A stretch of 64,000 nt of DNA from contig CM082581.2 in assembly GCA_040954595.2 (NCBI GenBank), positions 13,826,001 through 13,890,000 of the forward strand. The letters are read 5' to 3'. The stretch comes from Balanoglossus misakiensis (taxonomy: Eukaryota > Hemichordata). How positions within the stretch are numbered: position 1 is the first letter of the stretch; each line of letters starts with the position of its first letter. Positions 1 to 14,700 of this stretch are shown in pieces. A program made the translations under genes and the position numbers. Below the pieces are notes generated by a model. It had not been told where the DNA came from, searched no databases, and saw nothing but the letters and a program-made list of their open reading frames with translations.

Positions 1-3000
1 TTGGCACAATTCAGCTGAAAGTCCAATCAATAGTGCTTTGCATGAATTCCCCTTTGAGTCTTCCTACACTTGAGTTCACTGCCCGACTTTCACAGCCTCA
101 ATTTGTATTCACAACTCGACTAGATTTTATACTCCTTGCCTTTTGCTTTGTAACATTCTAGTCCCAAATTTTCCCTGCAGCACTTTCCACTCAGGGAACA
201 CCATCCCCATGATGTGTTTCTCCGAGCAAAATCGGCAGAGCTTCAAATTCATTTCTCCTTTAAAATCTCAGATTTCTCACACTGCTCATTTTCGATTGAC
301 ATTTATCAACTGACTAAACCATGAAATTGAGGTTTTTTCCTCTTTTTTTCTGCAATGATCACTCACTCTGCCAGAAATTCATGTTGATTTGTTAAATTCT
401 CCTGCCATGTGTTTCTCCACCATTTCACTTAAGAAGTGTTCATTTTTTGTGCGCTTATTCTCTAACGCTCAATCCCTTGTATTTGTGGGGGGTCGGCAAA
501 GGTAGATGAACAACTCGGGGATGAAAATGAAATCTCGCTAATGGATTAAGTCGCTGCGTGCGTGTGTGTGTGCAGGGCAGGGCGGGTACGTACAGCAAGA
601 CAGATAACCATGTCTGGAGGGTACAGTAAGTCCATTACTTTTTGCAGCTGCATCAAAATACACATGCAGTCGATCTCCTGATGGGAGGATGGTAAAATCA
701 TATTCACCTCAACCTTTACAAAACACCATTGAAACCTTCCCTACTGCTTTCCCTGTCATACTTTCAGCTCCATCAGCGACAGAGGTTGACTGTTATGGCC
801 ATGCAAAATCCTACTCAACACATTGTAAAACTTCTCTCCGCGCATTCATAATATACGCATAAAATGGATCGTGCTTACATACAGAATGTGGAACAGACTC
901 TGAGAAATAAATATATTCTGGGGATTTTGCAATCCAACCTCAAAGCAAGAGCAACATATCCACATTTCAGTGATGAAAATAATGCTAGATGAGATGTTTA
1001 CCTATGCTGAAATCAATAATCACCATAAGTGCCTTCTTAGGAATGAGTTTGTTCTCTTGGGAAAAGTACAAAACCATCAAATTCTAAATACGTAACTGGT
1101 GTTCTATATTATAAAATATCATCTTTCAAATTCAATTGCATCCGAGATTATACATTATGGATATGAAGTGTTTACTGAAAAAAATCTGTAGATGCTGTAT
1201 TTTTGGTTAAATTTTTTTCATTTTAACATACTGGTCGGCTATAGCTCCATGGCTCTGTTATTTAGTCAATAGTTGGGGATGAAATAATCCTCTTTAAGGA
1301 TTAGTTTTTAGTACGAGTTCATACTTGACCGTTTCAAGTCAGTGGGTGATTTGAGGTTACAAGTATCAGTCACATAATATGTATCCTCTGTCTTCCTGGT
1401 ACCACCCATTTGGCCCTACAATTTATTGCCCTATTTGCTGGTGTTGTTTTCCTGATATACTTTTTCAACAAAACCTCTTTTACATCTATTAGCAATACAA
1501 TGCATATCAATTCATGTCAAGTTCTTTGAATGCCAAAATCTCCATCTCTTGCACCAGGATGACAGGAGAATGTGATATTTTTCATGCAAAAACAAAACTT
1601 GTATTGCCCTGCAATTAATGAATCTGCCTGAATCCTGAGATACAATAGAGCACCTCAAATTAATGTGCATATTCATACAGAAAGTAATGAATTATTGAAT
1701 TATTAAAATGTGTGATGCAAATACGGGATCGAGCTGTATTTACCAAGTCAGTAATATTTCAGTTAAGAAAAAACACTGTGTTTTACCACAGTGAACTACC
1801 AATTACTACCACGACATTTTTTTCTCAAAAAAATGACGGAGATGGAAATTGGAATCAAACCTTTGACACTGCTAATCTTGCTTCCAACCAGCTGTTTTGC
1901 GACAAATGCTGCCATGTTTCGATCTCTTCCTCACACGTTGCAAATACTTTGAACACACTCGGCTGGATGATACTGTAAAGGAACAGAAATTACGAATACA
2001 ACAAATTATTATTTATCAATTAAAAAAATAAGACTAACCTGCAAGAGATCCTGCAATTAACGATGCCATTGATGTGGAAGTACCGTAAATATCAATCAGC
2101 TATTCGAGAAGTAGAATTTGTGCGGCAGAAAATGTTCGCAGCTATGTGTATATAGTTTGCATAGAGAGTTTCTACAGACAGTCCTGATGATAATTTATAT
2201 TACATGAAGCGCCTCTTTATCTCCAGCTTTTGTGACAACACCTTTGCTTTCAACTGAACACTGTGGTCTGCTGTTCTGTGCTCTGCTCCAGCCCCTCTGG
2301 AAAATGCATGCATTAAAGCTTTATTAATGAAGATTTGATGAGAATGGCCGTTAATTGCACACCCCTGAACTTGGCCCAGTGATGTCATCAGTGATGTCAC
2401 AGTATTTCAGACAAATATCACATCCACCCATACTCATACCATGTCATGTAACAAAAATATAACAATGCATAAGGTTTTGTGGGGTTTGGTTCTTTATTGT
2501 CATTTAAGCCGGACTGTGTTGGTTGCAATTTTGATTTTTGGAAGACGGATGTCCATGGAAAATATTCGGGATTCTGGCTAAAAATTCACAATATCACCAG
2601 AAGGATGAGAACCATGCAAGGACTGGAGATAGAAACATCTTTGCATATTTTCTCATAATCATCAAATTTGGTTATTTTTCAGCTATACCAGCGTTTGATT
2701 TGAATGGTGGTTATTGATTTTTACCAAGTTTATAAAGCAATCTGTTTCAACAATTTATTGAATTATTTCCCTTGAGTAAGCCCCCACTAAAAAGATTATT
2801 AAATTATCTGACCCCAAAGGTCAAAGTGCAAAGGCTTTAATGACGTTTTTTTTCTGTTCAACTGACAGTGAGTCTGATTTCCATGGAATCATTTATAAGT
2901 GTTCACCTTCTATGCTGAAATGAAAAGCACACAGTATTTCCATTTCCCCAAAGAAGATACCATCCCATCGTATCAGTTTTAGATTCCGATACAGATACAT

Positions 3001-6000
3001 GTACATGTGTGTCATCAATACTAGTGGTAAAACAAGTGACATTTCAGCAATTTTTAAGCTGAGATGTAATATTTGGTCACATTTTCATCATTGAAGCATG
3101 TTAAATAAAATGTAACTTAAATTGAGTGGACATGCCCACTGTAGTCACCAAGGAAACGGTTGGTGATTGTTAACGTCAGAAAGATGAAGATGACATCCTA
3201 CCCCTTTGTCAGTCAGTGTCATACGAAAAGAAAGGCAAATCTGTGTGAAAAGGTTATTAATTATAAATATCATCTGACATCAGAAATATCATGATGCCTC
3301 TTTAGGAGAACGCTGGCATACAATTACTCTAATGCAAATGCGGTTTCCTTTAAACTCAGGACCTTGATTCCCATTACGGGTTCTTTGACTGACAAGAATG
3401 TCAGCTGAGTCAGTGCAATTTTACAGGAGAGAAAAAAACAACTGCCAGCCAGATTGAGAGAGGAAATGAAGTTTGCCAGGTACGCAGAAAATTCCCAGCA
3501 TCAAAAGATCAGATGCTCATTCATCTGTCAGAGATATATAGGAGTGGTGACAATTTCCCACCACAAGAAACACAACAATGGGAGACTTATAATGGTTTTG
3601 CCTGCATCCCACATCAGTTGTATATTGCATTCTGGTAATAGACACCTGAGACAGTGTGATGATGTCAGCTATCTCGATCACCTGCTCTTTCTATGAATGT
3701 CACACACAGAGAAGGCTGCCCATCATGGACGATGCAGCGTTATAGAGATCAATGGCTACACGTGTGATGTATTGGACTTGCAAGACAACCTGTTCAATAC
3801 TGTATTGGACTAGTTTGATGGTCTGTTCAATGCAGATTCTCATGCACAGAGAGTCTGGGTCTATAGAGTGTTTTTCTTTTTGTAAGAGGGAACCCTGGTA
3901 ACACATCTGATGGCCATTTATATGGCAGCAATGATACACCAAGGGGAACCAGGTAAAACAACAGGACAACCCCATTGTCTGAAATCCTCCATTCTGTGGC
4001 TGTAATGTGGCCTACTTATAACATAACCACTCATAACTTTGATTTTGCCAGATTGTCAATTTTTCCCTTGTCATAAGCATGTGTTTCTTTGTCTTCACCA
4101 ATATGGGTCTGTTTGACAGCTTTGGAGAGGGTATGTATATTCATGGGATAAGAGGAATTTGTACAAGAGCTCAGACTAGTAAAATTGACTGATTTATGAT
4201 CAAAAACTCATATATCTTCATCATTATGGAATATGTGTACCTTGAAGCAAATATACTCATAACAGATTGTGTATCTTCTGCATGCAAACTATTACAGAGG
4301 GCATGTGGACTCTGTTTATTTATATATTCAGGGGCATTAGAGTACCCATTTGTAAACACAATGTCTGAAAATAGTAATAATTGTAAAGAACAAACACATT
4401 AGGTAATGTAAAAAAAAAAGAGATTGCCAAAACATTATAACATATATAGAACTGATTATACATTAAATTGTGTAAAAGAATAAAATATTCTCATGTGAAT
4501 AAAATACAGGGTCAGTTGAGAATTGCAGTTAATATGGGTATAGCATCCTTGACAGTCCTATTACCGATTTTGATTGTCATTGGAGACTGCTGATGTATTC
4601 TTTGCTGAAGGGGTTTGACCCTGTCTCCTGTACAACCTCAGGAGCCAAAATACGCATCTGGATTGTAAACTATGATTTCAGATCGGAGCAGTGCAATAGT
4701 GAAATTTGATGAAATCAGAAAATGTTTTGCAAAGTTATGGACATGAAACAGTAGTAATGGGAAATTCGTATTGCCATTGACGTTCATAAAAGACAAGGAT
4801 TGATATCCACGTGACATTGTTTGTTTACCTGCCGAAATGTTCCAACTTAAGTGCCAATGTCACCACTGAATGGAATGGTGTCCTCTGAAGGCTGATAATT
4901 CACTTTCTCAAGAATATCACAATAGATCATCTGTCACTCACTTATTTTCAACTCGATTAGATTGAACAAAAGTATTCACCTTATCATTAGCATTTGTGAT
5001 AGTCAACCAAACTGCATCACATCAGCCTTGAATAGGAGCAGTTTTTGGCACAGAATTTCTGATACAGCAGTGTCTAAATAGCCAACCCCCTTCGTCTCCC
5101 CCTAGTTACCATACTTGCCAGACTCCCAGCCTACCTGACTGGAGCTTTCCTTGGCCACAGACGCAGCAAACCTAACTTGGCAGCCACCATCTATTATCGG
5201 CTGTCATACAATCACACAGATCTGGAAAATTGATCTATGCGTCCTCTATACGGTAGACGGCTGATACAGTTCCCCTGATGGCAAAAGATGTCTCATCAAT
5301 ATCAGCAATCAGTTGAAAGCCTTCAAAGTATCAGCAGGCCCACTTTACAGTATAAAACGCAAGTACTATATCACCATAAATAAGAACAATTTTCGGAGCT
5401 GCGCTGATTACCTGCAACTGGCAGACAACAGGGCTGTTATTTGATACGCACTAAGCCACTTACATTTGAAGGGGTAATCTCGGCATTGCTGTATAAACTG
5501 CATAAAATGACTGGAGACTTCTTCCCTCAAAATTCTATAAACAAGCTCGCTGTATACATCTTGTATACAATGTCAGAATCAGCTGGCTCAATCAATGTTA
5601 TTGAGATATCACAGAAATTTTCTCTGCGTACGCCGTATGCTAGACATATATCTACAACATTTGATTTTTACATTGCAAGTCCAACAGAAGCTCTAAATCT
5701 GCATTTAATAAATGTTACTTCTAAAAGCTGTGAGTGACCCAGCTTTCCAAATGACTTCATTTGTGAAAATGATAGAAAACTAATTGAAAGGTATATTTTT
5801 GTAGCTAGTTATACTGTACACATCTTGTGAAACAACAAAGCTATCTTTGATTTATAGCACACTGTCAAATTATACCAAACACTGAAATTTACAATATACC
5901 ATGCATGTATACTGTGCGTGATTTTTCCCACTGCACCATGAAATGGATCAAAATTCTTCTAAAATTAATCAGTGTTCACGGTCAGATTCATTTCACACAG

Positions 6001-9000
6001 AACACTGCTGGCAGGAAATTAAATATTGATACAGAGATGGTTTAATATTTGTTTGAACTAGATGTAAGGTAGTTATCAGCTGTGTGAATTCTGGTGATTT
6101 CATGCAAATTTCGAACCCAGTATTGTTATGAAATATTTTAATCATCTTTCTACCATAGTGTACTAATAAGGAAAGATTTCACTGAATTAAAACAAGACTT
6201 GAGTCTAATCTCATTATACTGGAGAGATACATTTCAATCTCTCACATTCAAAATCAGCACCATTTTATTCCATTTCAGACTGTCGCATCTATCAATATAG
6301 GGATGAAAATACAATACAGCAGAATTATACAGATGATCACAAATGCTGAATTCAGTCAATAGGTGGTGATTTTGGTCGACCAAATTTAGATCAAAGGTCA
6401 TCAAGCAATATTCAAGCAAATGTTTTTCTATTTTACAAAGAACAGACTTCTGTATGTTCTTCCATTGGGTATTGATTTGTTTATTGATGTGTGTACATTT
6501 GAACTGTGCAGAATTCATATTAATCTGATGACAAAAAAAGTCCTCACACAATACACTGCATGTATTTTTCATAATTCACTGACTACACGATATTTCATAA
6601 CAAGGTCTCATATTAATTCTATTCCGCATGATTTCTTCTTTGAATTCACACGGATGAATTGAAATATTCATGAAGTCATACGACGGCAGACATTATTGAT
6701 AATCTGTCGGAGTGAGCTGACACTAAAGGTTACCATTGATTTGTCATAAAAAATTGTGTGTGAAATAGAGTTTGATGAGCAATAGTGGGAGCTGTGCAGA
6801 GCTGCCACATTCACAGCGACCATTCAAATCGCTCACGGGCAGTTTCTTACTTATACAGTAAAACCTGTCTGAGCTCAAACAGAAACACACAAAATTTCTT
6901 CTCCATACAAACCAAAACGACCCTCAAAACCAAGTCAAAAGTTAGTGACTTTTTCCCTTTTCAGCTCGACCAATGGGCACGCATTGCATGCAAAACTGAT
7001 ATTGTGAAACTCTGTCACTACAGGCATCTGTGATGTGCTGCAAAGCATACTGTTGGAGAACTGACCCACGACTCTTGCTCCAAGACTGTGTAGTATCAGG
7101 AACACGCTTGCATGCATGTCGCATAGACACAACGTGAATTATGAAGTCTTGTCGCTGAACTATAAAATGCCCTCCAGTGGTATTACAAGATTTGGGTAAG
7201 TAACTGGGGTCTTTTCCAATGTAATGCACAGTGTATGCGATATTCATAAATATTCATATGGACTGTATATGTACGTGCTGAAATGTATTTGTGCCTGTAG
7301 ATGGGGAACATTCAGGCTATCTCAGTGGGATTCTGTGCAGATGGTGGAGTGGAGCATGCACTCAGTCAATGGCTAGGAGGTAAGCCACACATTAAGAAAA
7401 GAGCTACAAACATAGGGGGTACCTAAGAATTCAGTAAGAACGGAAAATGAAAGTTATACCTTACATTATACAGTGATTCTGCAGAGATGCTTGACAAGGT
7501 GGAAGAGTTATAGTATCACTGAAAGAACTATGATTATTTTTTGTTATTGTAAACCGTATTTTGGACTTAAATGTTCATATAAATGTTACTGAAGATTAGA
7601 TACTGAATTTCGCATTTGCAACATCCATCATATGAACTAACATACACACTATGCATCTTTGCTCTTTGTACAAATCTGTGTGTTTCTAACATTACATGGT
7701 TTCCTGGTGGTAGATGTCATATAATGCCAGAAATATACAATTGAATATCTAGTGTTGCCCTAATATCATCCTGTGTGTGGGAGGATATACTATACATGTC
7801 CTGGAAGCAGGTAACTTAAATCTGTAGTTGCTGTATTAAATAGCAGACAAATTGAAAATTGAAAAACTGGCATTTTGCCTGCAAAAATCACCCACTCACA
7901 ATCCCAAAGGTCCTCACCTCACAAACTCCTCATTTGCAGCTGGTAATATTAAAGTGTGGCCTGTTTGGTTGCCAAGACTGACTTGAACCATGTATCCTTT
8001 GGGCACAGTTTACATCACTTTTTGTCTAAAATGGGGTGAACAAATTCTTACAGAATTTGAACTAATTATGATTTGCGATTCCACTGGGGTTTTTTTTGGA
8101 ACAGACTCACAAGAGACTGACACTGTGACATTTCACCCCCAGAGTGCCATGTTAGTGTGACTGATGGGCCTAGAAATACTTGACAAACAGGATCCTGGTT
8201 CTGTGCCATGGATCATACACTCCTTTCACATCTTATCACAAGTACAAACTGCCAAGCCAATGAACTCCCTCACAAAGGTGTGAACTCAACACTTTTCATA
8301 TACAGGATGTGTGAGAATACATCTGTGTATCAACCTTGCAAATTACTTGGCAAATTGCAGAAAATGTTGATTTTATCTTGGCTGTACACCTACATACATT
8401 GTATACACTGATGTTTACAAACACCCTCAATCAACATACAAACTTTTGCAGTTGTTTTCAGGAAGTGATATGAAACAAAAGGTGATTGTATCAGTTTGCA
8501 GCAATAATTTAACGCAAAAACATATTATCTTGTTTTGTGAAACTGTATGAGTAGGATGAATGTGACAGAAGGGAGTCTGTTAATCCAGGAGTAATTAGCT
8601 TCCATGGATCGTATGCAGCTCTACTCTGATGCAGTCACCTCTAACAAAAATCAAATATGTTTAAATGAAATTGAGGAAAATACATCAGGGGCTGTTGCAG
8701 TACAAACCATACTTAACTTTTAGTCTACTGATGACACCATTGGATATAAACAGGCTCCAGTGACTGTTTGAAATCACCGGAGACTGTCTGCCATTTGCCA
8801 CTATATATTTGTATTTGTGTTTATTTATGATGAAAGGGGAAAAAAATTACCGGTACCAGTAATAAAAAAAATCAGTTTCAAAAATTAATATGTATCTCTG
8901 CAAGAACTTCCAGTGTTTGCTGGCTATGAATGTTATGTGAGTAGAACACTGCAGAAGCATTTTGGAAGTTTGTGAGCATGGGAAAGAACAGAGCACAGAG

Positions 9001-9940
9001 AAACAGCCTTGGGGAAAGAACATTAAATCATTTGGATTTCTTGACCTGTCTTTGTGATTCACGCTGGCCTTTACTGAAGAATGTGCTCTAAACCATGCAA
9101 AATTGCACTGACATTGAAACATTCAAACAATGGAAACTGCTACCAACAAATTGTAGTATACTGTACAGTCGATAAGGAGCCAAGTGCTGTACCACTCACT
9201 GACACACACACACACGTACACACACACACTCAACAAATCACAAACAACTGAACTTCAATATCAAAGGCCAATGGCATACAGTATTTAATGGAGTGGCTGA
9301 ATAGGCATTACAGACAACCAAACATTGCAATAATTGATAGCCTTAACGTTAGTGAACGTGGTAAATACTGGATGAATTCAAACGGAGACAACACTACTGT
9401 CATTCATAAAACTTGCATTAGGTTGTACATTCCATTGTGATAAATCAGGTTTTATTATGGATTCAATATGTTAAGCTTACAAAAGTACATTTGCACATAA
9501 TTTCTCTCCTTGTCCCCCAACTCTATTAATATTTGGGAGAGTGCTCAACATAGCAATGTTCACCCTTCTCAATCTCATCACGTAAATAACAACTCCATTA
9601 TCCTGTTCATTTCAAAGCCATGTACATTTCACTCCAGCAAAGGATTTTTTTCGCAGCATGTTAAAAGCAGTTTACTAGTATTTCAACTTGGAATGTTTAT
9701 TCACAAATCAGTCGAATAAGTGTACAAATAAAAAAATTCACCCTTTCCCGATATTGTGCATAGTTACCATGGTAGTGTTACGAGAAATTTACGCTATCAT
9801 TTCCAGGACTACGCAGCGCTTTTTCTGGGGCCGGTAACAGTGAATTTAGGAAAAAGTTGTAAATAATTGATTTTCCATCAGTAGAATAGCATATTGAATT
9901 TAATTATTCGTTGCTAAGCACCACTATTCATAAACTACTC
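1..9940. other. Gene-poor region, no supportable coding sequence
   Basis: I see no exon chain or recognisable protein on either strand. The open frames here are short, AT-rich and resemble no family I know. The stretch holds a CA microsatellite near 9202-9230 and many ATG/TTAAT-rich segments. It could be intergenic DNA, a large intron or distal regulatory DNA of a neighbour outside the window. One segment (about 2200-2400) looks less random than its surroundings and is treated as a finding. Confidence 0.6.
9202..9230. repeat. (CA)n microsatellite
   Basis: A run of CA dinucleotides interrupted once by GT. It is a simple repeat in a gene-poor stretch. Confidence 0.95.
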
Positions 9941-9949
9941 TACAGCCGT

Positions 9950-10600
9950 TCTCGTAACAAAGACAGCATACTATACATAATCTTACCCAAAATCTATGCG
10001 ATGCTCCAAATTCACAGTGAACGATACTTCAAGATGCAATTCGTGATGGATTGGTTGCAACCGAAATCTGAAGTTTCGTCGAGATGAAGTGAGCGAAATC
10101 GCATAAAAACGCTACGGACGAAAGCAAAGGATTTTCTATGATCGGTATACAGACGATCGGCAATAAATTAACTGTCCGAAGGATGAATTTATCCCCTGTG
10201 CTTACGTTGCGGCGTCTTGGAATATGTGCGTTCAAAGAGAAGGGCACTGCAGTCGCCTTGTGAAAGTTTGTCTCCGCGAGCAGCAAGATGAAGTTTCCGA
10301 TTGATGCAATTTCGCGTAGCTATGCCACTCAATTCCTGTAACAGCTTTGGCTACGTGATCGAGACCAATAGAATCACCCTAACCTCAAATACAGGCCTCA
10401 AGCACTACAATCACTTTCCAAACGAAATTCATCGTAAATCACATCCTGATTGTCGCTCTCACACATGCGCACAACAGTAACGAACAGAAATAACGATATC
10501 CAACGTTGGTGGCGCGATGTAACTACGTCCAAGATTTCGAACCTTGGCTTTGTTTCACATGCCACATTATGTGCGATCAGATGATCTTGTATCATTAGAT
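9950..10600 (-). promoter_or_regulatory. CpG-richer block, possible promoter with a minus-strand first exon
   Basis: CpG dinucleotides are visibly more frequent here than in the flanking 10 kb, at a density like that around the other gene starts in this window. On the minus strand a good splice donor (C then GTAAGC) falls at 10206/10205, so a short noncoding first exon could end there and splice into the gene-poor region to the left or beyond the window. No protein was recognised. Both the direction and the existence of a gene are inference. Confidence 0.3.
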
Positions 10601-10859
10601 CATATACCAAGATTTGTTAAATAAGAGTTTCATTCGGAAGAGCCAATGGCGAAACTATTAAGAGAACTCATAGAGTTTTCAATTTTAAGCATGGCTGCTT
10701 GTCTGTTAACCGTGCTTAAGGAGAGATGCAGAATTGCAGATATCTTCATTTCTGTAACTATCCCGTCAGACAGTTTGTAATATGAACCCATACAACATAT
10801 GAATATTCTCTCCCAGTCCATTGCTTCATGTTCTATACGCGATGGCGTGTAACTAATAT

Positions 10860-11723
10860 CTCTGGTGTGTGGTCTTCAATCTCAGACCAGACAACAACAC
10901 TTATCGTTCTTATTATTCCAGAGCACCAGTTTATGTTACAAACGTCCAACTGTTTGGTGGTTAGGCTGAATATAGGTCTACGAACAAGGTAAGGGGACGT
11001 TTGTGGCATGTTGAAAAGTAAAGATGTTGAAACTGATTAGAATTATCGACAGTGACACACTTTCGGAGTCCTTGGGTAGCCTAACCCTGTTTAGCATTTG
11101 TATGGTGATAAACATATCTCCACCTACAAAGTTTTTGTCGTTTAAAACTTTTGTCATGTCTACTGAATTGGGGTCACCAGCGTTGTTTTGCAGGGTACAT
11201 ACCAAGCAATGTTTGCAATTTTTTTATGTAAGCTTAGCGAGTCTTACGAAGACTTTTGTGTATATAATGAACAGAGACAATGTACAAGCTGCTAAATTGT
11301 GGATATTTCTTAGCTTACCCCAACGCAGGTATACAATAAGGTGTAGTCCCCATTCATGGCTGCGCTGTAGGCGTGTTGACTTTTTTGTCGTCGACGTTGA
11401 CAGTCCAAAGATAACCCTTTGGTCACGTGAAGTTGCTAGATGATTGAAAGCCTACCAAGCAAAGAGTAATAAACACTTGATAAAGGAATGGTAACTGTGT
11501 ACGACTGTAGGTGACCGCCCACAGGAAAGTGCGAAGTTAACGTTCGTCCTCCAAGGGAGGGTTTCAGGTACAGTTCGCGACCACAACTGCGAATTCACTG
11601 CTTATTGTCGCACGTCATCCTGGCAAAACTTGCACCTGCAAACTTGTACCTTCTCTCAGTAATCCGCGAGTGTTGCCTTCTTTCTTCATTAAAAAAAATA
11701 CGATAACTGGAGGTAAAGCAAAC
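10860..11723. other. Upstream flank of the SLC1-family gene
   Basis: No convincing exon was found. Open frames on both strands around 11.0-11.4 kb overlap each other and match no family I recognise. The last few hundred bases before 11724 presumably hold the promoter and 5' UTR of the SLC1 gene. Confidence 0.4.
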
Positions 11724-14700
11724 ATGAAGTGCTCAAGCCAGTGTCTGAAGAAATGGATGAAAGAGAATTTACTTCTATTACTGACTTTGGTGGGCGTTGC
11801 TCTGGGGTTCATCCTGGTTGCCATATTAAAGGTAAGTAACTACATTCAATTCAAATGTAACTTAATTGGACGAATGTGCTGTCAAATTGAATGCAAGCTT
11901 AAGTGGTATGTCTTGAACCTGTTATACCACAGTTTAATTTCTTATCTGCATTGTTAGCGAAAAGTTCATTCCTTTTTGGTTTCAGCGTTTTTATTCTTCA
12001 TAAAAATAAGTTAACTCTAAATGAATATTACTAGTCGGATTTGGGATTGCCATGTGTTTAACTTGTAGTCACTGGACGTATCTGATGATGCTAAAATGTG
12101 GATTGGCCTTCCGGGTGAATTATTCATGCGTGGATTACGCTGTATGATCCTTCCTGTAATAACATCCAGTATCATCACAGGTGAGTTAAACTTGAACATG
12201 GAACCACGCTTTTTGACAGTGTGCGAGTATACAGAAAGCCAGATTTACTGGGACACCTGAGTTTGCACAGTTTGCTCAGTTTGTCGAATAACAGCAAACT
12301 TCTTTCATTTTCCTCTCATTTTCTTACAGCAACGGCGTCTGTTGATCCAAAATCTAATGGCAAAATGAGTGGCATTAGTTTTGTGTACACGTTTAGCGTC
12401 GTGTTCTTGGGTGTGGCGTTGGGACTAACTCTGAGTCTCACCGTCAAACCGGGCGACTCCAATGCTGACATAGGTCATAGTGACTACGAACCAACATATT
12501 ACGAAACGTTAGATGTCATCGCTGATTTGTTGAGGTAAGTTTGTTTATCTCAGGTGTTTTATTTTGTGTCCACGTTTGTCATGTACATTTTTCATAAATT
12601 TGTTGTTTTTATTTAGTACAGTTTTCCATGGCTGCAGTGATGGTGAACTGGTTGGGTGACTGGATGGCCAACACTTGCGAGCTATCCAGCCACCAGCCCA
12701 CCATGGCTACAATTATTGCAGCCAAGTCTTCCTCAATAATTGTTACCTGCCTAACCTCGGTTGAATGCATATGGTATAAGTAGAGCAGAGTTCGCGCGAC
12801 CAGTCATTCAGGTCAACGTGTACTTATCGATGTCAACAGTGACATGGGTCCGGGGAAGCATGTCAGAACTCTATGGAATCATTTCGGTGCTCGTGCGCAT
12901 GTAACAGGTGCTGCAATGTAATAAATGCAGATGTATGATAACCACCGACATCACCTAACCACGGACTCAGAAATATTCGTTTTACTTCTTTATTTTTTCA
13001 GAAATATGATCCCGGCTAACATTGTCCAGGCGTGTCTGGAATCGGTAAGTGGCAATCAAGGTGATAACTATGGAGATAGTTTACCGTTTTAAGTGTCTAT
13101 TTTAGAGAATCGTTGTTCTGCAAGTTTATAAAGACTCTGTCAACCTGAATTCTGGCCGCATAATCGATTAAACATGAAACATAAAACAAGAAGGAATGTG
13201 GTAGAGCAAAGAGTCGGGCGGTTATTGTGGCGGAGATGATTTTGCTGAAAAAAATTAGTGGTTTTGGAAAAACGACTCCTCGAAAGTACCCTAGAACTTC
13301 CAAATTGCTATATACATGTAGTGAAACTTAGACAAAATCCGTTCCTGTAATCTTAAACTTTTCAAACCTTATCTCATGACCAATGTTATTGATAGTTTCA
13401 CACTTTGTTGTTTTTGCAAAGAATTTAATGGGATATAATATGTTTGTTTTACTTTAGAGTTATACAGAGTACACATTTGAGAAAAGAAATGTCAATGGAA
13501 CAAACGGAACTATAACAGAAGATGTGGTTGCAACAAAAGAGAGCGCTTATTCAAACAGGACTAATATTCTAGGTAATAGAGTGACGTAAATTTGTTCTTT
13601 CCTCTGTACTCTGTATTATTGTATGTTTGATGAACAAGGTGCGTCTGGCATTCCCGTGTATCGCACATATGACAGACAGACAGACAGACAGACAACGTGA
13701 ATCAGGATATGACTGTCAGTATTTTTGGCTTGTTTCAGGTCTCTTGGTATTTTCAGCGATTTTTGGATTCACAATGAGTTTATTCAAGGAAGAAACGCGC
13801 ACCATGTTTAACTTCATGGCATCTCTTCGCATTATCTCATTGAGGATTTTGTCCATCTATATATGGTATGTGCAAGGCAGTGTAATTCTTCTGTCATGAA
13901 AGAACTTGTAGCCCCAAGATACACGGGAGAAAATGCTGAAAGTTAGAGTTACCGCGGCTTTAAAACATCAAAGGGTGAATTTGACGTTTAGTTTGTTCCT
14001 ATTACACCAATTTCTTTTTTTACAGGACTCTGCCTGTTGGTACAGCCAGTCTTATCTTTAGCGCCCTCATCGACGTCAGTGATCTGACAGCAGTTTGGGC
14101 ATCCCTTGGAAAGTTTATCGCTGTCATTGTCGCTGGTCTTGCTATACACTTTTTCATAACTTTGCCTATGATATATTTCATCACTACGAGAAGAAACCCA
14201 TATGCTTTCTGGATAAGATGTGCACGACCAGCCATATTGGCCTCAGTCACCAAAACTAAGTAAGTGTTTAGTGTGGGGTTTTTTTTATTTTCCCCTCCAA
14301 TGTATGTATGTATGTATGTATGTATGTATGTATGTATGTATGTATGTATGTATGTATGTATGCATGTATTAAAATGTAGTCTTATTTTCATTGTAGTGTA
14401 GCCATTCTTCCGGAAATAATGAAAGCTTGTGAGGTCAACAACGGCATTCACAGGACAATCGTCTACTTTGTTGTTCCATTAATTATCTCCATAAAAGCGG
14501 ATGGTTCCGCGCTTTTTATAGTAAGTGGAGCGATGTGGTTGGCACAGATTGCAAACATGACCCTGAATGCTGGTCAGATTATCACCGCCGGGTAAGTTCA
14601 AATCCGACAATATGACAATGTATGCATGTTGAAAATCAAGTCAAAGTCGACGTTAATCTACTTTTTGCAGAAGAAATAATTACATCGGGGTAATACCGAG

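Noticed and set aside
5133-5191. Possible minus-strand exon starting MVAAKLGLL
   Set aside because: Isolated ag..gt pair with an open frame of about 19 codons. There is no partner exon and no family match.
7301-7379. Possible 79-nt exon starting with ATG, between a good acceptor and donor
   Set aside because: The 26-residue peptide matches nothing known, two frames are open, and no partner exon with compatible phase was found.
10978-11443. Overlapping frames on both strands upstream of the SLC1 gene
   Set aside because: Neither translation resembles a known family, and neither has splice sites that link it to a neighbour.
12640-12780. Imperfect hairpin in SLC1 intron 3 resembling a MITE
   Set aside because: The arms match only patchily and I could not find a target-site duplication.
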